64,000 bases of DNA, from assembly GCA_963920705.1 (NCBI GenBank), contig OY987230.1, forward strand, positions 14,905,320 to 14,969,319, given 5' to 3'. The DNA is from Odiellus spinosus (taxonomy: Eukaryota > Arthropoda > Arachnida > Opiliones > Phalangiidae). The notes below the pieces were generated by a model, which was not told the DNA's origin, ran no database searches, and saw only the letters and a list, made by a program, of their open reading frames with translations. Shown piece by piece: positions 41,213 to 54,210 of the stretch. A program made the position numbers and the translations under genes. How positions within the stretch are numbered: the first letter of the stretch is position 1; each line of letters begins with the position of its first letter.

Positions 41213-42559
41213 AGTGAGCGGCAGTATCACTTTGGATTAAAAATAGAAGAGAAAATTTAAAATTCGTTTTTTCATAGATCCAGTTAAGTTAATTATGAAT
41301 TGCAAATTAATCTTGAATATATGGAGGTCGTTGGGCATAAAATTCTACATCAAAGATTTTCGGGTTACGGACCCGATTTAAAATAAACTCCATATTAAAA
41401 GTATTTCATAAAATATTAATTAAAGTGGGCAGGTTTTAGTTTTCTTTTTCTTAAAGTGAAAATTAAAGTTAATATTAGCAAAAGGGATATGGTTCAGGCA
41501 TGTATTAACAAAACACAATGTTAATTATATTTCGTTTATATTTGACTATGTGGAAGTTAATTAATTTTGTTACAGATTCAATATTTATTCCTCATTTTAC
41601 CACCAAATATGATTGAATCGACTTCTATCATCTAGTATATCAACGTTTGATTCATTTCCGGGTTCCACTATAAGCGGTGATTAGTACAACAGATAATTAT
41701 CCCTGTCTAATCTTTCGTTAATCCAGGGTACCACAATTCTCTAAAAAAAAACATTTTAATCCATGGTTCAGGGGTTCGGTTCGAGGTTACCTTTAAGTCC
41801 TGTAAATTAAATTAAAGCTTATAGAAAGCATCAAGAACTTTCCTGAATATGCAAGTATATAAAAATGTATATAAACATAATTTTGTTTGAAATAAATGTG
41901 TCTGATATTCTAAATCCTTTCGAAGGCGTCGAGTTTTCGCGAATAAATTGAGAAAACAACTAAAATTTCGCGTCTGAAAATTGGATGTTGATCGAAAACG
42001 TTTCTAAAATTATCTTTAAAAGGGTAACACAAAGAACGATCCCATGACACTTGAAGTATAGATTATTATACTAGCGTTTGATTTATGGGCTAGCCCGAAG
42101 AGAGACCACGGACCTTCATTAACGACTAGAGGGCAGTATATTCAGACCTCTGGATAATAAGGGTCTTCTTCTTATAAACAGAGACAATAACAGGCTAATA
42201 AAACAATGGAGGCGATATAATAGACCGAGTACTCGCGAGTAATTGAAAATAGCTAAAGAAATATCGCTTAGAGAGCTAATGCGAAAGGAACTTATTAAAA
42301 CGCCTTCGCAAAGGGTATATAAAACGAACTAAAGAGTTTGGCCCTGAAGGTCAGCTTCTTAATGAACACCGCTAACTAAAAATAAGGTTAAAAAATTGTT
42401 TGTTAATTAGAAAGAGAGTTTAAAAGTTCTGAAAATCTTTAATAGTGGCTTTGAATTCTGTAAGTTGAAATATGGGTTTTTAGAAACGTGATTTAAATAA
42501 TTGTTGGTTGTAAAAATTTAATTTAACTAATGCGAGTTGTAGAAGTGGGTAGGTTAGTT
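41213..42559. other. Non-coding, nothing recognised
   Basis: AT-rich, no supported exon. The 42060-42260 part is less AT-rich but shows no long frame. Confidence 0.4.
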
Positions 42560-42945
42560 TTGGAAATTGTAGTGACAGAAGTAACGCCGCGAGTTGTAGA
42601 AATGTGATGGAAGTATTCTGCGAGTTGTAGAAATGTGATTGAAGTATTCTGCAAGTTGTATATATTAATTTGAGTTGTAGAATCTGGATAGAAGTATATT
42701 AATTCGAGTTGTAGAATCTGGATAGAAGTATATTAATTTGAGTTAGTTGTAGAAAAAGGTTTGAAGTACTATGTGGGTTGTAGAAAAGGATTTGATGTAA
42801 TATGTGGGTTGTAGAAAAGGATTTGATGTAATATGTGGGTTGTAGAAAATAATTTGAAGCAATTTTGGTTTTAGAGAATTATTCGTATACATGCTGTAGA
42901 AAATAATTTGAAGTAATGTTGGTTGTAGAAATATAAATGAATCAA
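42560..42945. repeat. 31-34-base minisatellite with GAGTTGTAGAA core
   Basis: About eleven units sharing GAGTTGTAGAA or GGGTTGTAGAA. Three sub-types follow one another: 31-base units (GCGAGTTGTAGAAATGTGAT), 34-base units (TTGAGTTGTAGAATCTGGAT) and 31-base units (GTGGGTTGTAGAAAAGGATT). Blocks of like units suggest stepwise local expansion. Confidence 0.85.
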
Positions 42946-43994
42946 TGAGCGTTGATGAAATAAAAGTGTTGAAATTTAAAAACTACAAACCTTCCAAAAA
43001 TGATATAAGACTAAAGAAAACAAGAAATATCTGCGAGCAAAAATTACTTTGGGAAAAAAATAAGAATACGCATAAACTAGGATGTAGAATTTAAGAAAAT
43101 TTGTTGGCTAATGCCTAAAGAAAAAGGTATATGGGTTTTTTTAAATTAGAATTTCATAAACCCTTTAAAGTCACCTTTTTATCAACGTATAGCTGGGAAG
43201 GTAAGAAATGCAATAAAGAGGCAGCAAATTAAACAACATTAACTGCTTGTTTGTTATGAGAACTTTTAAAGAGCACGAATAATACTCATTCCATTCCCAA
43301 AAACAAAATTAGTTCTAGTCCCTAAATAAATGAAAAAAATGTCAGCAAAGCTATCTATTAAACCGGTGAAAACGCACACCCATTAAGGATGTTTCTTTTC
43401 GGAAGGATTGCCCATTAGTCTCGCAATTACATTAATGCATTTCTAGTTTCATTTATTTATTTCCAAGTTTTGTTTGCAAAGCTAGAGCTCAGCCAGTCTT
43501 TGCAAGATCATATATTTAATAAGGGTTGCATATTTGTACGCGTAGAAAACTGGTTTGGGCCTTTTTAAATATGACTCAAGCGGATTTAAGCAAAATTAAG
43601 CCCACTAAACAATATCAAACGTGATAAAACCAAGTTAAATAAATTATAAATATAAATGGCTAAAATAAATTAAAACAACTCTTTATAGTCATTTTACAAT
43701 GACACGTACCTACTTAAACGACACTCTCATTTAAAGGGATACTTAAACACTCCAACAATAAATGTTGTATTTAAATATAAACCCTGATACATTATTTGTA
43801 AGACTCAAAAATTCAATACTTTTAACAACGTTGAGACCCCGCTAGGAGACAATTTTGTGTGGTTAGCCGATTTATTATTATTAAAAGGGAGTAAGCCTCG
43901 AGGTATCCAAAAATTTTGTCTAAATGTATATGTCGTCCGAGTTTCGCCAGGGGCGTGAAAACATTTTTAGGACAAGAGGGGCTGGAGATCAATT

Positions 43995-44655
43995 TGATTA
44001 CGATTTAATTATAATCACGGCGATTTAATCATTATAATCACGACGATTTAATCATTATAATCACGACGATTTAATCACTATAATCACGACGATTTAATCA
44101 TTATAATCACGACGATTTAATCATTATAATCACGACGATTTAATCATTATAATCACGACGATTTAATCATTATAATCACTATTTTATCATTATAATTAAA
44201 ATCACGATTTAATAATTATAATCACGACGAATTAATAATTATAATTAAAATCACGATTTAATAATTATAATTACGACGAATTAATAATTATAATCACGAC
44301 GAAATCACGACGATTTAATAATTATAATCACGACGATTTAATAATTATAATCACGACAAATTAATAATTATAATCACGACGAATTAATAATTATAATCAC
44401 GGCGATTTAGGCATTATAATCACGACGATTTAATCATTATAATCATGATTTAATAAATCTATTTACGAATTAATCGTGAATAATTGAGTCAAATTTAATC
44501 ATAACTGAGTTAGATATAATCATAATTGAGTTCGATATAATCATAATTGAGTTCGATATAATCATAATTGAGTTCGATATAACCATAATTGAGCCCGATA
44601 TAATGATGATTGAGCCCGGTTTAACCCAAATATAATCATGATTAAATCGGATATA
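43995..44655. repeat. 23-base satellite block followed by a 21-base block
   Basis: From 43995 to about 44455 the unit GACGATTTAATCATTATAAT (+CAC) repeats roughly twenty times with AATTATAAT variants. From about 44490 to 44655 a related unit, AATTGAGTTCGATATAATCAT, repeats five or six times and gives a minus-strand frame reading (S)IMIISN repeatedly, which is an artefact of the repeat. Confidence 0.9.
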
Positions 44656-44818
44656 ATCAGCCGAGGAGAGCATCTCTACCTGAATTCTTTAATAGACAAC
44701 GGCGAAACTTCGTAAATGTTTCACGATTTTAATTGAATTGAATTTAGTTTATTACCTGTAAAACAACGTGATATACACTTTTTAGAGTTTTACAGGGTTA
44801 AATTAACATTACAAGAAT

Positions 44819-44848
44819 CACGGACCATTTATATACAAACGGTCCGTG
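44819..44848. repeat. Perfect 8-base stem hairpin
   Basis: CACGGACC and GGTCCGTG flank a 14-base AT loop. It lies 170 bases past the satellite block. No T-tract follows, so nothing marks it as a terminator. Confidence 0.55.
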
Positions 44849-46872
44849 CTAGAAGATTGAGTTGGCAACTTTCCTTTCTCTGGTTATAGGTGTTTTATAT
44901 CACAGCAACCTGGCCTTAATATATTTTAGCCGGTACTCCGTTAATATATTCTCCTTTACACACGTTATTATAGACGATTTTGGGAAATTTATAGTCCCAC
45001 GACTAAAACTCTGCTGTTTAAAAATTAAATACTTGAAAAGCGGGAAAAATCCGGTTTAAAAATTTAAAATAAATCCCTCAATTATTAATAAAACGAAAAG
45101 AAAAAAAAAACTTTTTACCATAAGTAAATATGAGCCTCTAGTCTAAGTAGCCAAATGGGGCGTGGTATCCTATTTTTTCAAAGAAGAAACTATGACGTCA
45201 TCAAAGCATGACGCTAGAAACTGCAGCTCTTCAATGTGAGATTTAATGGGAAGGTAAATAGCCGAACTGATCCCTCCACACCGAGAGAGATGGTTTTTCG
45301 AAATTCTAGTTAGTTTATTCTATGAGAAGGGTGTTCTGGTCGTTTTAGTTTTTACTATCGAGTTAATCAGATGATACAAAAGTAAAGGTTGCGATTCTTT
45401 CAAAACGAACCGGATATTCAGAGCCCCTATAGAATATTTTCAAAGATCTATACTTAAAAGTTTTCATTTACTTATGATTTTACTATTAGTCCTTAAAATA
45501 AAGCCCACCTAAAGAAGAAAGGTGAAAATCTCGGAGGTAAAAACTAATCTTCTAAAAGGTTGCCTTATGTTGTTTTTCAAAAATGTTACATTAATTATTA
45601 TTCTGGTTTTTGAAAGATCTGAAATGTATTGATTTCACGAAAATACGAGTTTAACCAGTAAGGACTTCAAAGTTGGGTATCAATCCGCCTAAGCTTTGGA
45701 AATTATATCAACCGATCTTAATTTTCGAAAGGGAAAGTTTTTCGAGTCTTGAAAGCACCAAAAAATATTCATTCCATAAATTCAAATTTTTAAAAGTTTG
45801 TTTTTCCAATAATAAAACAAAGTTAATTACAATCCTAATTCCTAATAAGTCATAAGTGACGTAATTATTTTTTATCAATCCAGTTTGAGGACCGAATTTG
45901 GCGTAATTTTATATTCTAATCAAATTATTTTTTTATTTTATTTTTGTTAAGTAAAATAATTATTTTAAGGGTGACTAAGGCTACTTCTCCGAGTTAAATT
46001 GGAATTCTCTGCTCGTTGTAGAGATCGAGGTTTGGACAAGAAATTTTCTGATTATTTTATCTTTATTCATAACTTAAAATTTTCCGAGGAATGTCTATGA
46101 TAAATCCAATGCAATCGCGAATAATTTTCCGATCTCTAGCTCGTTGATTTTCGCCAGGTATCAAATATCCCGGTCTGTAAATCGGATACAACAAAATTTT
46201 TTTTGTCTAACATTTTCATATTCTAAACTTTCCGTGCTAATTAAAGTTTATCTGTTTAACAAATTTATTGTGCTTCACTTATTTATTGTGTATTCTTGTT
46301 TTTGTACTTGTCCACGAACCACAACCTTTTATGATATAGTAAATTAAAAATAATATATAATTTTAGACTTTTAAATCTTTCTTTTCAAATAAAAAGAAAA
46401 ATCTATGTTTTCGATAATAATAATAGGGCCTTGGCGAATCAATATAATTTTAACTCCCATTCTCTAGACAGTAAAAGCTCCAAACTTTCCTCTACCACCA
46501 TCAACAAATCGGATAACAAGCGGAGGAGAGAAAGAGGTGTAGAGTTTTAGCAGAAAGACGGAGTGAGTTGGGCGAGGAAGAAGCAGTTTTGAACGGAATT
46601 CCACACCACCGATTTTCTTACTCTTTACGCGGACTCTAAAAACACAATAGCGATTTCTTATCAATGACCAAAAGAATGAAAAGTTATTTTCTGCGAGCTA
46701 CGCTACCATACAGCCTATTTCCTGACTATTTCTTTTTTTTTTATACGTGTATATCTCTCTATCTCTAACTTCTCTAGGCATGGGATGTAAAGATCACACG
46801 CAAGCTTCCGATTGTAAAGTTTTCCTCAAACACGCAAACCCGCTGAAAAGTATAATTCTTATACCATGTACC
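44849..46872. other. Non-coding, no supported gene
   Basis: Holds a perfect TGACGTCA (CRE-like) site at about 45191 and a GC-richer block at 46470-46640 with a minus-strand open frame of 66 codons that I could not identify. No paired splice sites support either as a gene. Confidence 0.35.
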
Positions 46873-47215
46873 AAAAGCCCGAAAATGACCCCTATCTTAA
46901 AATGGACTTAACTTTTCTCTATGACCTCCTAGACATAAACTGATTGCACCATAGGAAAGTAGACATGTCTTAGATTATTTTAAGACACTCAAATTATGTT
47001 TCGCCACTAGAAAAAGATGTTTCGCCACTGATAGAAATCGAGCAAAAGCCCGAAAATAACCACTATCTTAAAATGGCCGTTAACTTTTCTCTATGACCTC
47101 CTAGGCATAAACCGATCGCTCCATTGGAAAGTAGATGTTTGTTAGATTATTTTAAGACAGTCAAATTATGTTTCGCCACTGATAGAAATCGCGCAAAACC
47201 CGAAAATAACCCGTA
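46873..47215. repeat. About 171-base tandem duplication, two copies and a partial third
   Basis: AAAGCCCGAAAATGACC (46873) and AAAGCCCGAAAATAACC (47044) start two copies that share TTTTCTCTATGACCTCCTAG and ATTATGTTTCGCCACT. The third start (CAAAACCCGAAAATAACC) is near 47194 and is cut short. Confidence 0.8.
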
Positions 47216-48089
47216 GCCTTTCTCTATATTAAGTGTGACTATTAATTAAATTAAAAGGGATTAGTAAACAGATTAAGAACGACTTTTAAACAAAATAAGA
47301 GTGACTATAGCTAGGAGAGAAATTAAAAGTTAATAAAGGAATTAAAAAGGAAATAGTAAACAAATGAGAGTGAACTATCGGTGAAATTCTAAAAAAAAAA
47401 CTGGTTTTCATCTCGCAAGTGGACTTGAACTTTGAGGCGACTGAAAAGATCAGAGCTCGCGAAACCGTAAAAAAATTCTCGATAACAAAGAATTTTCTTA
47501 AAGGCTTTTGGAAGGATAATCTAAAGGGAAAAATCTATTGGGAAAATATTTTCACTTCGAGATTCTCGAGATTTTAAGATTACGGGCCGTATGGTGCATG
47601 ATGGATATAGAAAACGTTGTGAACGAAAAGAGTTTTGTTCGTTGATGGTTTTAAAGCTCGAACAGGCGACGCCTCATTTGCGCCAGTAATCGAGATGGAA
47701 AGAATGAATTTTCTGGTTTCAAATAAATGGCTTAATGGCACTGTTAGAGACAAACTTAAACTTTGACCTCCTAATATATTTATTAGCCCCCCACGTATTC
47801 CGGACTCCCAAAGGAGTTATTTTAAGAGAATTATCTAATTAAAATAAACGAGGAAAAGCCTTACTATAAATCTAATTCCAAATTGTTTATAAAATTAAAA
47901 TTTAATTTCCTTCCACGCAATTCTCGGATTATCCTAATTTGATCTTTGTATTAAAGTCTACTGAAACTTAAATATAATTTTTGATTCTTTTAGTTATAGG
48001 ACGAAATGGCTAAGAGGCAACGTAGCGAAAGGCATTATGAGTATTTATATCGCCCTGCTTTTTAATCTATTGCTTTTACGCTAACTCAG
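47216..48089. other. Spacer with weak coding-like frames before the 48-kb exon
   Basis: Plus-strand frames without ATG at 47401-47580 (contains EATEKIRARETVKKF) and 47625-47766 (contains FKARTGDASFAPVIEM), and a short one from an ATG at 48006 (MAKRQRSERHYEYLYRPAF, then stop), may be earlier exons of the gene whose exon is at 48090. I could not join them in phase. Confidence 0.25.
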
Positions 48090-48276
48090 CTCAAAATTTA
48101 TAAACCAGCCCAATTTTGGCGGGAAACATTACTTGAAGCCGAACAGGCTAAACCAGAAGTTTATAAAAATATAGTCCACGAGCTCGTTAATTCTTCGATG
48201 TTTTACGTTTCTAAATTTACTGGCGGATTTGTTTGGTGGACCCTTGTTGACAGATTTTCAATTTTTATAAAGTAAA
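48090..48276 (+). CDS. Exon of an unrecognised protein, probably its C-terminal end
   Basis: A strong acceptor (TATTGCTTTTACGCTAACTCAG) opens a 62-codon frame up to a TAA stop. It reads LKIYKPAQFWRETLLEAEQ, then AKPEVYKNIVHELVNSSMF, then YVSKFTGGFVWWTLVDRF and SIFIK. Its amino-acid make-up (amphipathic charged helix, then an aromatic hydrophobic segment) is unlike chance AT-rich translations, and its base composition is less AT-rich than its flanks. The end could be the stop or a splice donor (AAA|GTAAAG at 48274). It might be a small, perhaps mitochondrial, membrane protein, but that is only a guess. No ATG starts it, so earlier exons are needed. Confidence 0.5.
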
Positions 48277-48527
48277 GTTCACAGCTTTTGAATTTTCATA
48301 TCCGCATTTCAAGATAATAATTATATATTTTGAGAAAGGATCTTTATAGTTGACCTCAAAATTCTAAACTTTGACCTTTGTAAAATGGTTAGAAACGGTT
48401 TCAAAGTCTCTAGTATGAACACGGCTTATGTTAAAGTGAAGGATCTAGCTCAAAGTTGGAAGGTACAGATTGACATTCCTGCCACTACGTCTAGCAAATA
48501 ATCATTAACATCGGCGACTAACAGTTC

Positions 48528-48600
48528 AGTTAGACGTCGCGCACGTTAGCAGACAATTTTTCGATTCGCGTTAAATTCAATTTAAGCCAAAATCGGGATA
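48528..48600. repeat. Dispersed repeat shared with 27478-27540
   Basis: GCACGTTAGCAGACAATTTT at about 48540 matches GCACGTTAACAGACAATTTT at about 27488, and both are followed by a diverged TTTAAGCC block. The copies are in the same orientation. Confidence 0.6.
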
Positions 48601-49799
48601 TTCTTTACAAACTTTTCACTTTTTTTATAAGCCCAAAAATTAACCATAATCCCGAATTATATGTAAAAGTATCGTTTTTAATATTATTTTCAAATTATCC
48701 AGACGCCCGTGGAATTATTGAAATGGCGCGATAGTATAGTAGGGTTATGTTACGAGAAAAAGGGATAAAATTAACATACATTTTATCGCGTTATTTCGTT
48801 CGCCCTACATTTAAATATTTTAATTTGCATATGAAAATGATATTTAAACGTGGGAATATAAATCTAGAGAATCGTGGTCGAATAAAAATGAGATATTGAA
48901 ACGAATAAAATGATACAAAAAAGTTAAAACAGCCAGCGTGCCTAGCTATGAAAGGGAAGTAGGTTTTGTGTAAAATATCAACCAAATCGATCACTACGCT
49001 ACACTATCGCGTTTATATAGCTATATGACGGAAGGAAATGAAACACTGCCCCCTTTCTCAAGGAGAAAACTCTACTCCCGTTGATGTATAGCGAATGGTG
49101 CCCCCACGGACCCAGGGTTGGACAAACGACCGATTGCCAAAAAGAGCAATCCAGACACGATGGCGTCCCAAGATCGCTAGTATCCTATTCTTAAAATCAA
49201 AGCCACCATAAGAATAGTATTAACAGTAAGTATGACGCGATTCGAACAAGAAAAACCGTCTTGAAAAGATTTGAAACGTTTTGAAACGATTTGAACCGAC
49301 CCCAAGGCCTAAAATGAACACGACTTTAATTCAGATTTGGCAGTAAAGTGAGTTCAAAATTGTATGAACTCTGTCTTCAGTTATGATAGTGCAATAAATG
49401 GTTCTACGATTTTGTATAAATGAATTTGCAAGTATCTGAAGCAATCCTCAAAGTGACTTTGTCACGTGATAGTGTTAGATTGTTAGTAGGGTTAACATTA
49501 GCTCGAAGTACGCGTACGAGTTTCAAATACGATTTCACGAACTAACGCGTCATACTTCCGTTCATTCCTCTACTTTTGACGTTACGTTCAAGGCCTAAAA
49601 GAGGCGGGATGGCCACAGTAAAAGCTTTATTCCATCGCATTATAACAGTGACACGAATGCGTCTACGAGATGTATTTTTGGTTGTTTCGTACCCCATCCC
49701 GCACTTTCACTCACTCTACAAGCTCTCGCGTGCTATATATTTCTGCCCCCGCACACGCCATACTTTTCCATTCTCTTTCTTCCACTTCCTCCATTTATA

Positions 49800-50260
49800 G
49801 TACAATGACGTCATCACCCGTTAGAAGTATTATAGTAAGCCGTATTACGGAAAGAGAGGAGGAGTTACGATTTAGACTCCGCCTCCCAATTCAGCCTCTG
49901 ACAATCATCGGATGCTCCTCAGCTTCTCTTAAACTTCCCCCGCAACTTTTGAGAGATCAGAGGCAAAGAGAGAGGGAGAGAGGAAATTCGCGGGATATAA
50001 AAGTCGGCCGATCTCCGTCCCAGGTCCTTACTCAACTCCTAGATATCGGAGGAGCGAAATTCAAAATCACAATTCCGGAGACTCAGACGACAACAAATTT
50101 CATCTTTCGCTCAAATAAAAAAAGAAGTCGACTTAGAAACGAATAACGACTAATCAAAAAAAAGTTAACTTTTAAATTTAATTCCTGAATTCCGATTTTA
50201 TAGAAACTTTCGCAGTTTTAACTTCAAGAAAACAACCCATCCGAAAAAAAGTAAGTTTTA
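49800..50260 (+). promoter_or_regulatory. Candidate TATA promoter and first non-coding exon
   Basis: A perfect CRE palindrome TGACGTCA at 49806-49813 lies about 190 bases before a TATA box (GATATAAAAG; TATAAAA at 49996-50002). A start site about 30 bases on (near 50030, CTCAACTCC) and a first exon ending at a strong donor AAAAAAA|GTAAGT (50250/50251) would make a standard arthropod core promoter with 5' UTR exon. The region is less AT-rich than its surroundings, with GAGA-type runs (AGAGAGAGGGAGAGAGG). A long open frame running through it (49670-50146) looks accidental. No downstream coding exon was identified, so the gene may extend beyond the window. Confidence 0.5.
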
Positions 50261-53104
50261 AGTTTAGTTTGTGAAAAATGTGCGATTCTTTTTAATTAAA
50301 TTTTGTTGAATTGGGGCAAAACAACCCATTTCCCTTTACAAAAGCTACATTGCCAGAGTAGGAATAAAAGATTAAGTGTCCTGAAATTCTGTTATCTTAC
50401 TGTTAATTTTTGTTTGGTAGTTTTATTGTTGCCTGAAGTTTTTGAGTTAATTTAATTATTGGAAAATGTTCGAGTTTATAGTGAATTAAATATTTTACCG
50501 TAAAACATGTCTAGATATTAAGACACCTAATTAGTAAGCTTAAAATAATTTGATATTACTGAAATATCAAAGTATATAATTATCAATGTACGTCTGCCTG
50601 TCAATTTGTCCGTCTGTATATCGGGAACGCTAAAGTTTACACGCGACGTTAGTAAAATGAGAAATGCTGAAACAAATTGCAGAACGCTGTTAAACTTCAA
50701 TGGGGAAAATATTAAATGCAAACTCCCCTTGAACACGAATAAGCCCTACAGAAGCTCGAGTTTTTATTGCAAAAGCGCGGTTTTAAATTAAACTTGAAGC
50801 ACTAGTTTGATTTTAATTTATTGATAGGATTAGTTTAGGCTTCAAGAGATGTTTAACAAGATTTTTAAGTTTAATTTCGTGAATTAAATTATCTTTAATT
50901 ATCTAGCTGAGGTAGCTATCTTTGAAGGTAATTTTTAAAATACTATAACAAAGAAATAGAAATTCCATAATTATCATTATTATTATTCTATTATTAAAGT
51001 TTAAGAGGAATTTCCTAATTATAATAATCATTATTCTTTTTTATATTACGTATACATGATTATGCTACGTAACTAATTAATGCAGATATTCAGATTCAGA
51101 ACGTCTTCGCTCTCTTTTATTAAAATATATAAAGTTACGATTATTTGTTTCCAAGTTCCTAAATGAAGATGAGGTCACTATGGGGCTATTTTGGCGCGTT
51201 GCGTGTAAATTAATCAAATGGTACTTCTTTGCAAAGAATTTCAAAACAAATATGGTTGCATTTTCTATAGGGAGAAAAGAGCAATTACATGGAGTAATAA
51301 TAACGGGAGATGGCAATGCTATAGTTCAAGGATATTTATTTAAAAACTTAAACCTCCATGGTATTACTCTTTCCGCCAGTGGAAAGTGCATAATTAACTA
51401 CCCTCTTTTTGCTAACGGCGTGCGCAGTCTGCGAGTGATCAAAAGCATCTTTTTTTAAGTTATAATAGAACTATACATATTGAACATTCCTTATGATGGA
51501 TGCTTAATTAGATTGAATTACCGTTTTAGACGTAATCAATTAAGATAAGCTAATTACAAATAAGTAATTATCTATTTATGACCTTTAACCCTTTCACATA
51601 GTTCGTACGAAATTTTTGAAATGAATTTCCCAGACTTTTCCCTAACCGTTTTTCCACAATATCCCTGAGAATGTTTGGTGGAATCAAAAGCCACTCCAGT
51701 TGTAATTAGAAACATTGAGATATTGCGAGTGTTATTGAAAAGCACAGATATTCCCAGCATATAATTGTTACAGTTACAAATCATAGCCGCTCTCCCAGAG
51801 TTACAAACGAAAAAATTAATTTCCTTGAATTTTGGGTCTATTTTCAAATTAATAAAACCTCTAAACATCAAACTTTTCCAGGCTTTGTTCTATTAGAAAG
51901 ATATTATAAATATATTAAACCAATATGGTTAACTAGTACGTCTCTTATCAAGAAACCTACACATCCATAGCTAAAGTAATTTTTTTCTCAACATTATTTT
52001 TAGCTAAATAAAATTATAGCAATTAAAACTCTGATTAAGAGATCTCACCGAAATGAAGCCTAACACCTTTTTCAGACGATATAATGGCTTAAGTCACTTT
52101 AAACTTGCTTTACGTAAGTTTAATTTTTAACAAATTATTGATAAAACTTGAAACTTGAACCGACTTTAAACCAAATTTTGAAGAATTTAAAGGCAGGGTA
52201 AAGAGGGAAATGAAGCGATGTTTTATCGATTCTAATATTAAAAATAAGACTTGTTCGCGTTATTAAAACATTTGGACAAATGCCTCTGACACGTGAAAAA
52301 AAAAAATGATCCAGATTTTGGCAATGAATTAGAATTAGAACCTCCGACTAATAAAAATATTTTCCAACTTTGATTTAATAAAATACCGGCGACACTCGCT
52401 GTTGTACGCACGAATATGCAAGAACGAGATTTAATGGTGAGTCAATTTGGGGATTTTAATAAGCTAAAGGTTCAGTGTCTTATGATTGGTCGAAGTTTCT
52501 AGATTTAATTGAATACCAAAATTAGAAAGATTCCATTTTTTTGTTCATTTCAGAGACATCTTCCTCAAATATGTCTTATATTTAGAAACAGAATCTTCAG
52601 CCTCCCTTTAAGTCATTATTTTAAATCTCGGCTTAAAATTATTTTGAATTTAAATATATTATGTAAAATGACTACATTTCATCTTATATTTAAAAGTGAG
52701 ATTCATTAACGGTTGTCTTAAACAATTTCCCGCCCCTTACTACACCTTAACTAAATTACGTTCTTGATAATTAATTTTAATTATGAAAGTATACCAAATT
52801 GCCAATATTCAAGGCGCGACACTCGACTCAAAATCCTTCGAAATTAGTGACCTATTCAAGTAATATAAGATGGAAATATAGACTAAAATTTTAGAAATAG
52901 TAAGCTTTTAGTGACAATAAAAAAAAATCATATCATTCCCGCTCTTCTCGCGACACGACAGCAATCTTAATCGATTTGAAACGTTAAAATCGTTAAAAAT
53001 CCTTTTAAGCATCACGTGTTCACACATTATCTTTATAAATCGATTTATTGTAGCTTCATCTATCAGTTTTTGAAACCCAATCGGTGTGAAACTGGTTCGC
53101 GAAT
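50261..53104. other. Non-coding, no supported gene
   Basis: AT-rich. Open frames on plus (51180-51458) and minus (51572-51871) strands of 92 and 99 codons are not recognised and have no splice support. If the 50.0-kb promoter is real, this would be its first intron. Confidence 0.35.
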
Positions 53105-53109
53105 CAGTT

Positions 53110-53223
53110 TCGAGAAATCGAATCAAATCGATTCGAGAAAAGATGGTTTCTTGTTCACACTACTCTAGCGAAATGTTTTGAAACGGTTTAAATCGATTCC
53201 AAGGCCTAGTATGAACGAGGCTA
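53110..53223. mobile_element. Short palindromic element, GTTCACAC family, near-identical copy
   Basis: From ATCAAATCGATTCGAGAAAA to CCTAGTATGAACGAGGCTA. About ten differences in 103 bases from the copy at 22456-22557, same orientation. Confidence 0.75.
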
Positions 53224-54210
53224 ACCTGAATCAGATCAAGTCGATTCAAAGACCTCAAGACTGGACAACAAAATATAAACAAAAAATACGATTTCTTCTA
53301 AGTCAACTGTAGTTTTGTTTAGTAACCCACGAAAAATACAGTGGCTTTTTGTGACAGCCCTCAATATTACTTTTATTGTAGCTTTTAATTTTGTCATGTT
53401 TAACGAAAACTAAGAGTATTAGGTTAGGTTCGTTTAACATAACGATCCTTGTCCACTTCAGGCCCATATTTTATAAAATGGTTCCCCTTTCTTTAAATGT
53501 AAAATTACTCTCTAGATGGGTGTGACATTTAAACTCCTATCAATTTATGGCGTTTAACTTTTAATAAAAGGGGAGGAAATATTTAAAGTTTAAGACCTCA
53601 ACTCTCCTTAATACTAATTAAAGATAGGGAATATAAATTTATATTAGAAAAACCTTCGGAGTGGTGGCTTAAATATTACCACCAGCGCGGAGCCGGCCTT
53701 CTCCAAAATTGAAACTAACGACTCGAGAATATTTTTCGGACTCGCAGTTTCGAGAAATTTTAATAACTTTATGTTCGTTACGAAGGTAAAGGTGCGGAAA
53801 TTTTCTTCTTTATATAAATATAGACCAAAGGAATAAGGAAAATTCCAAGCCAAAACGGTTTGCTTAATAGGCTAAAGTACATTTCTTCCGCCTTTGACTT
53901 TAGTAAAAGCTTATTTTAAAACGAATACCAGCATATGCTTATTCGCTGCATGCGTGTTGGGAAAATGTATTCGTCCCTAGAGACAATGCTCTAGAGGAAG
54001 GGTAAATAACGAGGCTGAACTGCAGTATAGCGAAATAGTTCTGCAACAACAGGGAGTTTTCATTTCATCTATTTTTATTTCTAAAACTCGGTAATTCACA
54101 TGGCTTGTTAGAAACTCACTTTGAGAACCCAGGAAAAATTTTAGAATTTTTCGCGCAAAATTTCTAATTCTGACTCGAGTGTTAAGGATAAATTTGCGTA
54201 CTATGGGACT

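Noticed and set aside
41760..41800. GGTTCGGTTCGAGGTTACC as a tRNA or SINE B box
   Set aside because: No matching A box, acceptor stem or anticodon arm around it.
44470..44673. Frame repeating IMIISNS
   Set aside because: Artefact of a 21-base tandem repeat.
49670..50146. 158-codon plus-strand frame
   Set aside because: It overlaps the TATA box and presumed start site of a better-supported promoter, has a biased Ser/Arg make-up from GAGA-type runs, and resembles no protein.
51077..51871. Three frames of 79-99 codons on both strands
   Set aside because: No recognisable domain and no splice pairing or upstream promoter; the plus and minus frames overlap in part. Left as unsupported.
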